Of a DNA stretch of 64,000 nt, positions 8,881-17,698 are shown piece by piece. This stretch comes from Bacteroidales bacterium (GTDB lineage Bacteria > Bacteroidota > Bacteroidia > Bacteroidales > UBA10428), in NCBI GenBank assembly GCA_016931575.1, contig JAFGEO010000071.1, positions 32,480 through 96,479 of the forward strand, written 5' to 3'. The notes beneath the pieces are model-generated. The model searched no databases, had not been told where the DNA came from, and saw only the letters and a program-made list of their open reading frames with translations. Each line of letters starts with the position of its first letter. Position 1 is the first letter of the stretch. The position numbers were made by a program, and so were the translations under genes.

Positions 8881-8987
8881 GGAATCAGGATTAATAACCT
8901 CAGGTTCCTGATTTTTTTTCAGGGACGTTTTCTAGCCCGTAAAAATAGACTAATTTTAACTCAGTTCTTCACTAATAGCTAACCAGG

Positions 8988-10748
8988 ATGAAAAGTTTCT
9001 TTAAAAATGTTTTTGCCACCGTAGTAGGAATAATTATTTCAACGATATTTCTGGTTCTTATCGGGATTGGAATAGTGGCCATCATAGTTGCACGGCAGAA
9101 CAGGGCCGTTGAAATTGAACCGAAAACCATCCTGGTCATGGAACTGGATAATAGCATTGTTGAGCGTAAACCTTCCCTTTCCTTCGATATCATGAAACTC
9201 TCAACAGAAAGTAAGACAGGGCTGAACATTATCCTTTCCGATATAAAAAAAGCCCGGAAGGATGCCAACATTAAGGGAATATTCCTTAACCTGAGTGTAG
9301 TTACTGCGGGGATTGGAACCATTGAAGAAATCCGGAATGCCTTGTTGGAGTTCAGGAAATCCGGAAAGTTTGTTATCGCTTACGGGGAAACGTTTTCCCA
9401 GGGAGCCTATTACCTGGCAACTGCCGCCGACGAGGTGTATATGAGTCCGGTGGGCATGATGGAATGGACAGGTCTGAGGGCCCAGAGCCCATTCTTCAAA
9501 GGAACCCTCGACAAACTGGATATTGAGGTTACCTTAATACGTCACGGTAAATTTAAAAGTGCGGGAGAGACCTACACCCGGGATGGATTTAGCACAGAAA
9601 ACAGGGAACAGATCCACCGCCTGATCAGTTCATACTGGGACCATATTCTTAATAATGTCGGGGAAGCCAGAGGGTTGGAAAGGGATGAACTAAACGAAAT
9701 TGCAGATAAACTTCTGGTCGGGAGCACACAGGCAGCCTATGAAAAGGGCCTTATCGACAGCCTTCTGTATGAAGATCAGGTGATTGGCATCCTGAAACGA
9801 AAAGCAGGGCTCAAATCGGCTGACGAATTGAGGACTGTTGATCCGGAGGATTATTTCAAAGTCCCGGAAACTAAAAAATTTAAGGGTGTAGCTGAGGAAA
9901 AGATTGCTGTAATTTATGCCGAAGGTGATATAGTTTCCGGAGAGGGTGACGAACAGAACATTGGTTCCGCAAGATTTGCCAAGGCTATCAGGACTGCCAG
10001 AGAGGATAAAACTGTCCGGGCTGTAGTCCTTCGTATAAACTCACCAGGTGGAAGCGCTATTGCTTCGGAAGCGATCTGGAGAGAATTACTTCTCACAAAA
10101 CAGGCAAAACCGCTGGTGGTCTCCATGGGGAGCATGGCAGCATCCGGAGGGTACTATATCGCCTGCATGGCCGATTCGATTTTTGCACAGCCTACAACAC
10201 TCACCGGTTCCATAGGGGTATGGGGGGTGTATCTGAATACGGAGGGCCTGTTTGATAAAATTGGAGTGAGTTTTGATGTTGACAAAACCAATTCATACGC
10301 CGATGCACTTTCCGGCGTAAGAAAAGCTACACCTTTTGAGATCAATTTTTGGCAGGCAACCGTTGATAGTATGTATACCACTTTTGTGAAACGCGTAGAT
10401 CAGGGCAGGGAACTGACATTCGATGAAATCGATGCCCTGGGTCAGGGAAGGGTCTGGTCAGGGAAGGATGCTCTCGAAAATGGTCTGGTTGACAGGATGG
10501 GAGGCTTGTATGACGCTATCGAAGCAGCCAGAAAATTAGCAAAACTTGGAGATAGGTACCGGCTCCTTGAACTACCTGAACTTGAAAGCCCGCTTGAGGT
10601 AATCCTTGGCAGATTTCTAAAAAATAATGCTGTGGAGGCCATGGAACAGGAGATAGGGATCAATATGGAGTATCTCAGATTGCTTAAAAAACTCTACATG
10701 AACCAGGGCATCATGTGCAGGCTGCCGTATGACCTGACGGTTTATTAG
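8988..10748 (+). CDS. sppA: Signal peptide peptidase SppA, 67K type
   Basis: The 586-residue membrane protein is of the long, duplicated SppA class. It has one N-terminal membrane segment (residues about 7-32) and two ClpP-like S49 domains. The general-base lysine sits in the first domain (HGKFKSAGE, near residue 188). The nucleophile serine lies in the second domain (MGSMAASGGYY, near residue 383). SppA degrades signal peptides left in the membrane after secretion. The C-terminus ends in RLPYDLTV, as in other Bacteroidota members. It has a divergent arrangement with folK (107 nt). Confidence 0.95.
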   Translation: MKSFFKNVFATVVGIIISTIFLVLIGIGIVAIIVARQNRAVEIEPKTILVMELDNSIVERKPSLSFDIMKLSTESKTGLNIILSDIKKARKDANIKGIFLNLSVVTAGIGTIEEIRNALLEFRKSGKFVIAYGETFSQGAYYLATAADEVYMSPVGMMEWTGLRAQSPFFKGTLDKLDIEVTLIRHGKFKSAGETYTRDGFSTENREQIHRLISSYWDHILNNVGEARGLERDELNEIADKLLVGSTQAAYEKGLIDSLLYEDQVIGILKRKAGLKSADELRTVDPEDYFKVPETKKFKGVAEEKIAVIYAEGDIVSGEGDEQNIGSARFAKAIRTAREDKTVRAVVLRINSPGGSAIASEAIWRELLLTKQAKPLVVSMGSMAASGGYYIACMADSIFAQPTTLTGSIGVWGVYLNTEGLFDKIGVSFDVDKTNSYADALSGVRKATPFEINFWQATVDSMYTTFVKRVDQGRELTFDEIDALGQGRVWSGKDALENGLVDRMGGLYDAIEAARKLAKLGDRYRLLELPELESPLEVILGRFLKNNAVEAMEQEIGINMEYLRLLKKLYMNQGIMCRLPYDLTVY

Positions 10749-10891
10749 TTTTCCACTGCAGTTTAGTCAGAAGATCCCCCGGGGAGAGGTTCATACAGAC
10801 TGGGAGATGAAATATGGAATTTTCCCTCTGAATTAAAAGGTGTGTGGGGATACAACCATTTCGGGCATTCTGCGTATGAGAATAATTACCG

Positions 10892-10919
10892 TGCAAACAG
10901 GTGATAACCTGCGTTTGCA
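10892..10919 (+). other. Hairpin upstream of lpxK
   Basis: TGCAAAC (10892-10898) and GTTTGCA (10913-10919) are complementary, with an inner AGGT/ACCT pairing and a 4-nt loop. It sits about 40 nt before the lpxK start. No T-run follows, so it is not a standard terminator for sppA; a leader structure is possible. Confidence 0.35.
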
Positions 10920-10959
10920 GCCGAAAACAGAAGGAAAACTTCTCACATAGAACTGTATA

Positions 10960-12069
10960 ATGGCATCCAGAAAGCTAAGACATACCTTATTTTTTTTACT
11001 TTATCCTCTATCCATACTTTTCAGGTTCATAACGTCTGTCCGGAATAAGTTATTTGATCTGAAGATCCTGAAATCTGAAAGTTTTGATTTCCCGGTTATT
11101 TCTGTTGGGAATATTACAGTGGGTGGTACCGGGAAAACCCCTCATGTGGAATACCTGCTGGGTTTGTTGCAGGAAAAATTCAGGATTGCTTTCCTGAGCC
11201 GGGGATACAAAAGGAAAACCAGGGGGTTTATCCTTGCTGATGGTCAGGCAAGCCCTGCCAGTATAGGCGATGAACCCTACCAGGTCTATTCCAAATTCAA
11301 AAAGGTTAAAGTGGCTGTGGATGAGGACAGGGTACACGGAATAAGGTCTCTCAGGAATGCCGACAAGGGTGTGCAGTGCGTAATTCTTGATGATGCCTAT
11401 CAGCATCGGAGGGTCCAGGCGGGAGTTTCTATCCTCCTGATCGATTATCATCGCCCCATGCATAAGGATTTTTTACTGCCTTTCGGGGATCTCCGGGAAA
11501 GCCGTCACGGAATCCACCGGGCAAATATCGTCATCGTGACCAAGGTGCCACATGAAATAAAACCAATTGAGAAGCGCTTGTGGATCAAGGAACTGGACCT
11601 GTTCCCCTATCAGTTCCTGTATTTTACTACCTTCAGGTATAGCGACCTGCTACCGGTTTTTAAGTCATCGAAACATAAACTACCGCTTAATGAATTCCGC
11701 ACCGGAAAATATAGTGTTTTGCTGGTTACCGGTATTGCCAATACCATCCCGCTCGAACAGGAGATGATTAAATACAGCTCCCATTTTGAACATCTTCGCT
11801 ATGCAGACCATCATTCTTTTACAGCTCCCGACCTAAAGAAAATCAAAGCGAAACTGGAGGATATTCCCGGAAAATACAAGATCGTTATTACCACAGAGAA
11901 AGATGCAGTTAAATTGAGTACTTTGCCGATGACAGAGAAGGGTATTGGAGGGAAAATATATTATCTTCCCGCGAAAATAGAATTCCTGGATAACAAAGGG
12001 AAACAATTTGATGAAACCATCTATGACTTTGTTGCAAAGAATAAAAGAATCAGCAGATTACATACTTGA
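10960..12069 (+). CDS. lpxK: Tetraacyldisaccharide 4'-kinase
   Basis: The 369-residue protein matches LpxK, the inner-membrane kinase that phosphorylates the 4' position of the lipid A disaccharide precursor. The N-terminal hydrophobic region (LFFLLYPLSILFRFITSVRN) fits the membrane-anchoring helix. The P-loop is NITVGGTGKTPHVEYL at residues about 50-65. Further family motifs are FLSRGYKRKTRGF, the IGDEPYQ element, the DDAYQHR motif and a C-terminal TTEKDAVKL. Its presence indicates a lipid A-bearing outer membrane. The 3' end overlaps the next gene by about 60 nt. Confidence 0.96.
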   Translation: MASRKLRHTLFFLLYPLSILFRFITSVRNKLFDLKILKSESFDFPVISVGNITVGGTGKTPHVEYLLGLLQEKFRIAFLSRGYKRKTRGFILADGQASPASIGDEPYQVYSKFKKVKVAVDEDRVHGIRSLRNADKGVQCVILDDAYQHRRVQAGVSILLIDYHRPMHKDFLLPFGDLRESRHGIHRANIVIVTKVPHEIKPIEKRLWIKELDLFPYQFLYFTTFRYSDLLPVFKSSKHKLPLNEFRTGKYSVLLVTGIANTIPLEQEMIKYSSHFEHLRYADHHSFTAPDLKKIKAKLEDIPGKYKIVITTEKDAVKLSTLPMTEKGIGGKIYYLPAKIEFLDNKGKQFDETIYDFVAKNKRISRLHT

Positions 12070-12871
12070 TAATATTTCCCTTCGTCCTGTGGCCGGTATC
12101 ATTCTGGGTAGCGGACTGGGCTCATTTGCGGAAGAAATCACTATCCTTAAAGAGATCTCCTTTTCCGCTGTTCCTCATTTTCCGGCAGCAGGCGTGGAGG
12201 GACACAAAGGAGCCCTGCTTCTTGGAACGCTAAATGATATTCCAGTCGTTGTTATGCAGGGCCGTGTACATTTCTATGAGGGTTTCACGGTGGATGAGGT
12301 CTGCTATCCTGTCAGGGTGATGAAATACCTGGGAATTGAAAAGCTATTTCTGACAAATGCAGCCGGAGGCATGAATCCCGAGTTTGAGATCGGTGATATT
12401 ATGATCATTGAGGATCATATCAACCTGATGCCGAACCCCCTCATCGGTAAAAATGAAGCTGAACTGGGACCCCGCTTCCCGGATATGTCAACAGCATATG
12501 ATCCTGCATTGAAAGAGCTTGCCGGGCGGATTGCCACCAGGCAGTCGCTGAAGGTTCGCAAAGGAGTGTATGTTGGCGTTACCGGGCCAAGCTATGAGAC
12601 ACCGGCAGAATATAAATTCTTTAGGATCATTGGGGGCGATGCTGTAGGAATGTCGACTGTTGCTGAAGTCATCGTCGCCCGCCATATGGGCATTAAATGT
12701 TTTGCACTAAGCGTAATTACCGACCTCGGAGTACCGGGAAGGATGGAGTTCCTGACACACGATATGGTTCGGGCTGCTGCAGCTCAGGCGGAGCCCAAAA
12801 TGGCTCAACTTCTGAAGGAATTGATCAGAATATGTCCTTATTCGGCAGATAATACTGTTCATCATACCTGA
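12011..12871 (+). CDS. Purine nucleoside phosphorylase (first copy)
   Basis: This 286-residue protein belongs to the trimeric PNP/MTAP family, which splits purine (2'-deoxy)ribonucleosides with phosphate. Motifs are IILGSGLGSFAEEI, AGVEGHKGALLLG, VVMQGRVHFYEGF, TNAAGGMNPEFEIGD, DHINLMPNPL, TGPSYETPAEYKFFR and DAVGMSTVAEVIVARHMG. The start overlaps the end of lpxK: a TTG at 12008 directly precedes the ATG at 12011, which is preferred because AAAGGG lies upstream; an ATG at 12023 would also fit. The base-recognition segment reads SVITDLGVPGRM. A diverged paralogue lies about 4 kb downstream (16872-17681). Confidence 0.93.
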   Translation: MKPSMTLLQRIKESADYILDNISLRPVAGIILGSGLGSFAEEITILKEISFSAVPHFPAAGVEGHKGALLLGTLNDIPVVVMQGRVHFYEGFTVDEVCYPVRVMKYLGIEKLFLTNAAGGMNPEFEIGDIMIIEDHINLMPNPLIGKNEAELGPRFPDMSTAYDPALKELAGRIATRQSLKVRKGVYVGVTGPSYETPAEYKFFRIIGGDAVGMSTVAEVIVARHMGIKCFALSVITDLGVPGRMEFLTHDMVRAAAAQAEPKMAQLLKELIRICPYSADNTVHHT

Positions 12872-12887
12872 TTTCTTCAACATTTGT

Positions 12888-12895
12888 TAGTTTTG
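12888..12895 (+). promoter_or_regulatory. Candidate -7 element for trpS
   Basis: TAGTTTTG matches the TAnnTTTG consensus, but no good TTG lies 19 nt upstream. It would give a leader of roughly 110 nt. No T-box specifier stem is visible in this leader. Confidence 0.35.
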
Positions 12896-13007
12896 TGCCA
12901 CATTTTCTAATCGGCTTACTTTCATGTTATAACCCGCTTGTGAGTAATGCGAGATTCAGCAGGGTACAAATTAAAATTTTACGTTCGTGAATAATAAAAC
13001 AGATCTA

Positions 13008-14081
13008 ATGAAGAATGAGCTTAACTATTCATCCTATGATATTGCAATCAAAAGAAGCGATGAGTTAGAAAAGGATTTACAAATAAACCCTCATAAGCAT
13101 AGGGTACTGACCGGAGACAGACCAACCGGAAATTTACATATCGGGCATTACTTTGGTTCCTTGCAGAATAGAGTTCGCTTGCAGAACCTTGGAGTTGAGA
13201 CGTACATCCTGATTGCAGATTATCAGGTATTAACAGACCGGGATGTTTTTGCAGATATTTCTAAATACGTACTTGAACTGACAATTGATTATTTAGCATG
13301 CGGATTGGACCCTCAAAAAAGTAATACCTATATATTTCCCCATAGTCATATCCCGGAACTGAACCAGTTAACCATTCCGTTTTTGTCATTAGTTTCTAAT
13401 GCTGAACTTAATAGGAATCCTACGATTAAGGAAGAAATTGCTGCATCAGGGCAGAACATCATTAACGCCGGGATGTATACCTATCCTGTTCATCAGGCAG
13501 CGGATATTTTATTTTGTAAAAGTGATGTAGTTCCTGTAGGTAAAGACCAATTGCCTCATATTGAAATGACTAGAACGATTGCAAAACGGTTTAATAATAA
13601 ATTTAAGGCAAGGGTTTTCAGAGATCCCGTCGGCTTACTCAGTGAAGTCCCTGTTATTTTGGGCCTGGATGGTAATCAGAAGATGAGCAAAAGCCGGAAT
13701 AATAGCATTATGATCAAGGCTACTGAAGATGAGACCAATAAATTAATAAAATCGGCAAAAACAGATTCTGAACGATTGATAGAATATGATCCGATAAACA
13801 GACCTGAGGTTGCTAATTTATTAAGACTTAGTAGTCTTTGCTTAAATCAAACCCCTGAGAGTATTGCAGAGGAGATTGGAAATCAAGGTGCCGGAAAGTT
13901 AAAACAGATTACTTCCGAAGCCTTAAATGCTCATTTTAAGGAAATCAGGATCAGGAGGAAACAGCTGGAAGAAGACAAAACATTCGTTAAAGAGATTTTA
14001 AATGCCGGAATCAGACAAGCCAGGGAAGTGGCTATCGAAACGCTATCAGAAGTTCGTAAGGCAATGAATATGGAATTGTAG
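13008..14081 (+). CDS. trpS: Tryptophanyl-tRNA synthetase, type II-like
   Basis: The 357-residue class I synthetase charges tRNA-Trp. The HIGH motif is TGNLHIGHYFGSL (about residues 40-52) and the KMSKS loop is NQKMSKSRNNS (about 222-232). Other TrpRS marks are YPVHQAADILF and VPVGKDQLPHIEMTR. Several segments (GDRPTGNLHIGH, SLQNRVRLQ, GLDPQKS, NPTIKEEIA, and the C-terminal REVAIETLSEVRKAM) resemble, from memory, the auxiliary TrpRS II of Deinococcus and actinomycetes rather than the standard bacterial enzyme. An N-terminal extension of about 30 residues precedes the catalytic core. The ATG at 13008 is preferred; a GTG at 12987 adds seven residues. The gene looks more AT-rich than its neighbours, compatible with transfer. 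Confidence 0.93.
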   Translation: MKNELNYSSYDIAIKRSDELEKDLQINPHKHRVLTGDRPTGNLHIGHYFGSLQNRVRLQNLGVETYILIADYQVLTDRDVFADISKYVLELTIDYLACGLDPQKSNTYIFPHSHIPELNQLTIPFLSLVSNAELNRNPTIKEEIAASGQNIINAGMYTYPVHQAADILFCKSDVVPVGKDQLPHIEMTRTIAKRFNNKFKARVFRDPVGLLSEVPVILGLDGNQKMSKSRNNSIMIKATEDETNKLIKSAKTDSERLIEYDPINRPEVANLLRLSSLCLNQTPESIAEEIGNQGAGKLKQITSEALNAHFKEIRIRRKQLEEDKTFVKEILNAGIRQAREVAIETLSEVRKAMNMEL

Positions 14082-14091
14082 CCAGCCCCAA

Positions 14092-14137
14092 ATAAAAAGC
14101 CCCGTTTTTAGCGGGGCCGGCCCCGAATTGCTTCGGG
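14092..14137 (-). terminator. Hairpin pair between trpS and the hybrid kinase gene
   Basis: GCCCCG (14099-14104) pairs with CGGGGC (14112-14117), and on the minus strand the stem is followed by TTTTTATTT, so it works best as a terminator for the hybrid kinase transcript coming from the right. A second hairpin, CCCGAA/TTCGGG (14122-14137), lies beside it. trpS stops 10 nt before, so it may also serve that gene despite lacking a T-run in the plus direction. Confidence 0.6.
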
Positions 14138-14267
14138 TATATTGAGGAAGAACTGTTGACAGATAAAAAACAAGATTCATGCCAAAACTGATATCCACCG
14201 GCATGCTTTTCCTGCACAATTTCTACTAAACATGTAAGCAGTAACTTAATCTGGAAAGTAGGGCAGC

Positions 14268-15449
14268 TTAGGCTTTTTTAAGATGAAGCATTACTGAAGC
14301 CCCCGCTTTGGTATTGCATATTTTGATTTTTCCCCCGAGCAAGTCGATGATTTTTTTTGCTGTGGCCAGTCCCAGACCAAAACCGTGACTGCGATGCTCC
14401 AGGTTATCCGCCTTAAAGAGTTCGAACAGGTTCGAGAGCGCCATGCCGGAAAACCCGGGACCCTGATCCTGGATATCCAGAGTGAAAAACTGGATATTAT
14501 CCCTTCCCTGAACTGAAATCTCCCCATTAACCGGAGAATATTTGACGGCATTGTCCAGTACGATATGGATACACCTGGAAAGGAGTTGGGGTTCAGCCAT
14601 GACAAAGATCTTTTCGTCTATTCCGGAATAGTTAATGGTGATATTCTTCTTTTGCGAAAGTTCCACGGGAATGGCCCGTTGCAGACAGCCGGAAAACTGA
14701 GTTTTGCTGATGTTTATTTTATTGTCTTTGGTTCTGAGTTCGGTGAGCAAGAGGGTAATTTCAGAAACATTGATCAGACGGGATACCAGGTCATTGATCG
14801 ACTTTAAGTTTTTATTTTCTTCACCGCAGCCCTCTTCCAGGATCGCGGTATGCGCAAGGATCCCGTTCAGGGGAGTCCTCAACTCGTGATTAATATGGGC
14901 GATAAAATCATCTTTGGCAAAGTCCAGTGCCGAGAGTTCCTCATACATTTGAGAAAGTTTTTTATTGGCGGAGGACAGTTCCTGGTTAGTTTTTATCAGT
15001 TCCCGGGTGCGCTGTTCCACCATTTCTTCCAGGTGAAGGTTAACCTCTTGTAATTGTTTGGTTTTAAGCCCCAGCTCAAGGTGTGTTCTGACCCTTGATA
15101 CTAATTCATTCAGGTTAAACGGTTTGGTAATGTAGTCTATGGCACCCAGCTCAAATCCCTGGAGAATATCCTCCTGCTGCACTTTCGCGGTCAGGAAAAT
15201 AATGGGTATATCGACAGTTTTCGGATCTGCCTTTAGGATTTTGCACACTTCAAAACCATCGATAATTGGCATGGATACATCCAGCAGTATCAGGTCCGGA
15301 ATACGTTGGCTAATGAACTCCAGGGTTGATTGTCCATTGTAAACTCCTTGTATTTCAATATCATCCATCGTGCCAAGGATGTCGGTCAGAAATTCAACAT
15401 TAGAAGGAATATCATCGACAATTAGCACAAGTGATTTGGTCGACTCCAT
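14268..15449 (-). CDS. Response regulator-histidine kinase hybrid
   Basis: The 393-residue protein has a receiver domain at the N-terminus (acidic pair in LVLIVDDIPSN, phospho-Asp in LILLDVSMP, Lys in FLTAK, about residues 5-125). A coiled coil (about 130-185) follows, then a HisKA dimerisation helix with the histidine in INHELRTPLNG, and an HATPase_c domain with N-box LDNAVKYSP, G1 DQGPGF and G2 HGFGLGLATAKKI. There is no membrane segment or sensor domain, so it is a cytosolic kinase controlled through its own receiver. The start at the ATG (15449) puts the receiver at residue 5; the frame extends upstream without homology. No cognate output regulator is adjacent. Confidence 0.9.
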   Translation of the reverse strand: MESTKSLVLIVDDIPSNVEFLTDILGTMDDIEIQGVYNGQSTLEFISQRIPDLILLDVSMPIIDGFEVCKILKADPKTVDIPIIFLTAKVQQEDILQGFELGAIDYITKPFNLNELVSRVRTHLELGLKTKQLQEVNLHLEEMVEQRTRELIKTNQELSSANKKLSQMYEELSALDFAKDDFIAHINHELRTPLNGILAHTAILEEGCGEENKNLKSINDLVSRLINVSEITLLLTELRTKDNKINISKTQFSGCLQRAIPVELSQKKNITINYSGIDEKIFVMAEPQLLSRCIHIVLDNAVKYSPVNGEISVQGRDNIQFFTLDIQDQGPGFSGMALSNLFELFKADNLEHRSHGFGLGLATAKKIIDLLGGKIKICNTKAGASVMLHLKKA

Positions 15450-15729
15450 CGCAAATCCGGTTTTTGAGCTGATCTCTAAATTACATTTTTTACCTGTGTA
15501 ATAAAAAGTGGACGCTTTATTTTTTTTACAAACCAGGGGATAGTACAATACTGGCAGCCGTATTTCAGAAGTATTATTCGGCAAGGATTAGAACAAGCTC
15601 CGGCTTCCTTTGTTAATAGAGTTAATAATCTGAAGATTTTCACCAACTGACAGTAGAAATTGAGCAGAGGAACAATCAGATTTAAAAGATTAGCAATCAT
15701 AAAAAAAGCAGTCTGAAAGGAGTTGGATC

Positions 15730-16026
15730 ATGAGAAAAATTATGGTTGAAGCCGATCTTATTTCTGAGATCAGCAACGATTTAATAAACCTGATACCTCA
15801 TCAGAGAGCTCATATTAATCAGCTGATGAAAAGCGGGATCATTTTTAATTATTCCCTTGCATTGGACAGAAGGAAGCTGTGGGTGATCCTTCAGGCTGCT
15901 TCTGTGGATGAAGCCAAAAAAATTGTTCAGGCATTCCCGATCAGCAATTATGTGCAATTCAGGATTTACGACTTACTATTTCACAATTCCAATGCAAGCA
16001 TACAACCCCAATTCTGGCTAAACTAA
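15730..16026 (+). CDS. Small YciI / muconolactone-isomerase-like protein
   Basis: The 98-residue protein has the look of a dimeric ferredoxin-like alpha+beta barrel. An N-terminal region with HQRAHINQLMKSGIIFNYSL, the strand RKLWVILQA, the helix SVDEAKKIVQAFPI, and a last strand with YVQFRIYDLLFH parallel the YCII/muconolactone isomerase-like family. The function of such small proteins is usually unknown. An unusually clear Shine-Dalgarno-like AAAGGAG lies about 7 nt before the ATG. The pirin gene starts 20 nt after the stop, so the two are probably co-transcribed. The family assignment is tentative. Confidence 0.7.
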   Translation: MRKIMVEADLISEISNDLINLIPHQRAHINQLMKSGIIFNYSLALDRRKLWVILQAASVDEAKKIVQAFPISNYVQFRIYDLLFHNSNASIQPQFWLN

Positions 16027-16046
16027 AGAAAAAAGAAGGGAAGAAA

Positions 16047-16745
16047 ATGGAGATTATCAGATCGGAAGACAGAGGATTTTTTAATCACGATTGGTTGGTT
16101 ACATACCATACCTTCAGCTTTGCAGGATACTATAATCCTAACCGGATAAATTTTGGGATGCTGCGGGTGTTTAACGATGACGAAATAGCGGGGCAGATGG
16201 GTTTTGACACCCATCCGCATGATAACATGGAGATAATCACTATACCGATAGCCGGGAAATTACGACACAAGGATTCTTCCGGTGAGGGAGGGGTGCTGGA
16301 GGCCGGTGATGTGCAGGTCATGTCGGCAGGAACCGGGATTACCCATTCTGAGAGCAATCCGGGCGATGAGACTCTGCGGTTGTTCCAGATCTGGATTTTT
16401 CCTGAAAGGATCAACCTTGCTCCCCGATACGAACAAAAGAAATTTGAAAATCCCGGGTGGAATACTATTCAACTGCTGGTTTCACCCGACTCTAAGGAAG
16501 GCAGTCTGAGAATTTTTCAGAAGGCCTTCCTTTCCCGTCTTTCGCTTCAACAGGGCAGGGGTTTCATTTATGAATCGTACCGCCCGGACAACGGGGTTTT
16601 CGTATTTCAGGTTGAAGGAGAAAGCACCCTCAATAATCAGGAGCTTCACCGACGGGACACCGTACTTCTTGATCCCATGGAATCAGTAATTATCAACGCT
16701 GTCAGTGATTCCAGCTTTATTTTTATAGAAGTGCCCATGGATTAG
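16047..16745 (+). CDS. Pirin family protein (YhhW-like)
   Basis: The 232-residue bicupin matches the YhhW-type pirins. The N-terminal cupin carries the metal-binding set in GFDTHPHDNMEIITIPIAG (two His, then Glu), with a further His in GTGITHSESNP. The segment DWLVTYHTFSFAGYYNP is a hallmark of this subfamily. Some members show quercetin 2,3-dioxygenase activity in vitro, though the cellular role is unclear. It follows the YciI-like gene by 20 nt in an apparent two-gene unit. The C-terminal half is a second cupin that lacks a full metal site, as is usual. Confidence 0.93.
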   Translation: MEIIRSEDRGFFNHDWLVTYHTFSFAGYYNPNRINFGMLRVFNDDEIAGQMGFDTHPHDNMEIITIPIAGKLRHKDSSGEGGVLEAGDVQVMSAGTGITHSESNPGDETLRLFQIWIFPERINLAPRYEQKKFENPGWNTIQLLVSPDSKEGSLRIFQKAFLSRLSLQQGRGFIYESYRPDNGVFVFQVEGESTLNNQELHRRDTVLLDPMESVIINAVSDSSFIFIEVPMD

Positions 16746-16871
16746 TGCTTTTTAGTAGTTTTACAGGAGTACTTTTCCGGCCCATCGCCCCAGGGGAATA
16801 CCTCCAGGAGGTTCAAGGGGGATTTTGGATCGGCCGGCGCATTAACTTTTTTCAATTAAAGCACTAACATC

Positions 16872-17681
16872 ATGGAACAAAAAATTATGGAAACCAGGGC
16901 GTTTCTTGAAAAAGCGGGAATAAAAAAACCTGAAATTGGGATTGTTCTCGGTACGGGTTTAGGTAAACTGGTTAAGGAAATAAGCATTGAGAAGGAGATT
17001 GATTATGAAGAAATTCCTCACTTCCCGGTCTCAACGGTTGAATCGCATCACGGAAAGCTGATCTATGGTACCCTGGAAGGTAAAAAGATCCTGGCTATGC
17101 AGGGCAGGTTTCATTATTACGAGGGCTATAGCCTGCAGGAGGTGACTTTTCCGATCAGGGTTATGAAATTCCTGGGAGTTAAAAAACTCCTGCTCTCCAA
17201 TGCTGCGGGTGCCATGAACCCTGCCTTCAAAAAAGGCTCTTTGATGCTACTGGACGACCATATAAACTTCCTGCCTGAAAATCCTTTACGAGGGGTGAAC
17301 AATGATAAACTGGGACCCCGGTTCCCCGATATGAGCCAACCCTATTCCGAAGAGCTAAACGCTTTATTCGTTGAAGTTGCGGGTGAGGAGAACATCCTTC
17401 TTGAGAAAGGGATCTACGTGGCCGTAATGGGACCCAACCTGGAAACCCGCGCAGAATACAGGATGTTCCGAAACTATGCCGATGCTGTTGGTATGTCAAC
17501 GGTACCAGAAGTGATTGTTGCAAACCATATGGGACTTCCCTGTGCTGCAATTTCGGTGCTAACTGACGAGTGCGACCCGGACAACCTGAAACCTACCGGT
17601 CTGGCAGAAATTCTTGCCGTTGCCGGGAAAGCAGAAGTGGATCTGATCCGCCTGTTCAGAGGGGTGATAAGAAAGCTTTAA
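16872..17681 (+). CDS. Purine nucleoside phosphorylase (second copy)
   Basis: This 269-residue member of the trimeric PNP family has IGIVLGTGLGKLVKEI, STVESHHGKLIYG, LAMQGRFHYYEGY, SNAAGAMNPAFKKG, DDHINFLPENPLRG, GPRFPDMSQPY and DAVGMSTVPEVIVANHMG. The base-binding neighbourhood differs from the first copy: GPNLETRAEYRMFR here against GPSYETPAEYKFFR there, and SVLTDECDPDN against SVITDLGVPGRM, which suggests a different substrate preference. The family reaction is phosphorolysis of purine nucleosides. It stands alone on the plus strand and converges with serB, 17 nt between them. Confidence 0.93.
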   Translation: MEQKIMETRAFLEKAGIKKPEIGIVLGTGLGKLVKEISIEKEIDYEEIPHFPVSTVESHHGKLIYGTLEGKKILAMQGRFHYYEGYSLQEVTFPIRVMKFLGVKKLLLSNAAGAMNPAFKKGSLMLLDDHINFLPENPLRGVNNDKLGPRFPDMSQPYSEELNALFVEVAGEENILLEKGIYVAVMGPNLETRAEYRMFRNYADAVGMSTVPEVIVANHMGLPCAAISVLTDECDPDNLKPTGLAEILAVAGKAEVDLIRLFRGVIRKL

Positions 17682-17698
17682 TTCCAGGCAGGAAACGC

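Noticed and set aside
12872..13007. T-box or tryptophan riboswitch ahead of trpS
   Set aside because: No T-box core, specifier stem or antiterminator could be drawn, and Bacteroidota seldom use T-boxes.
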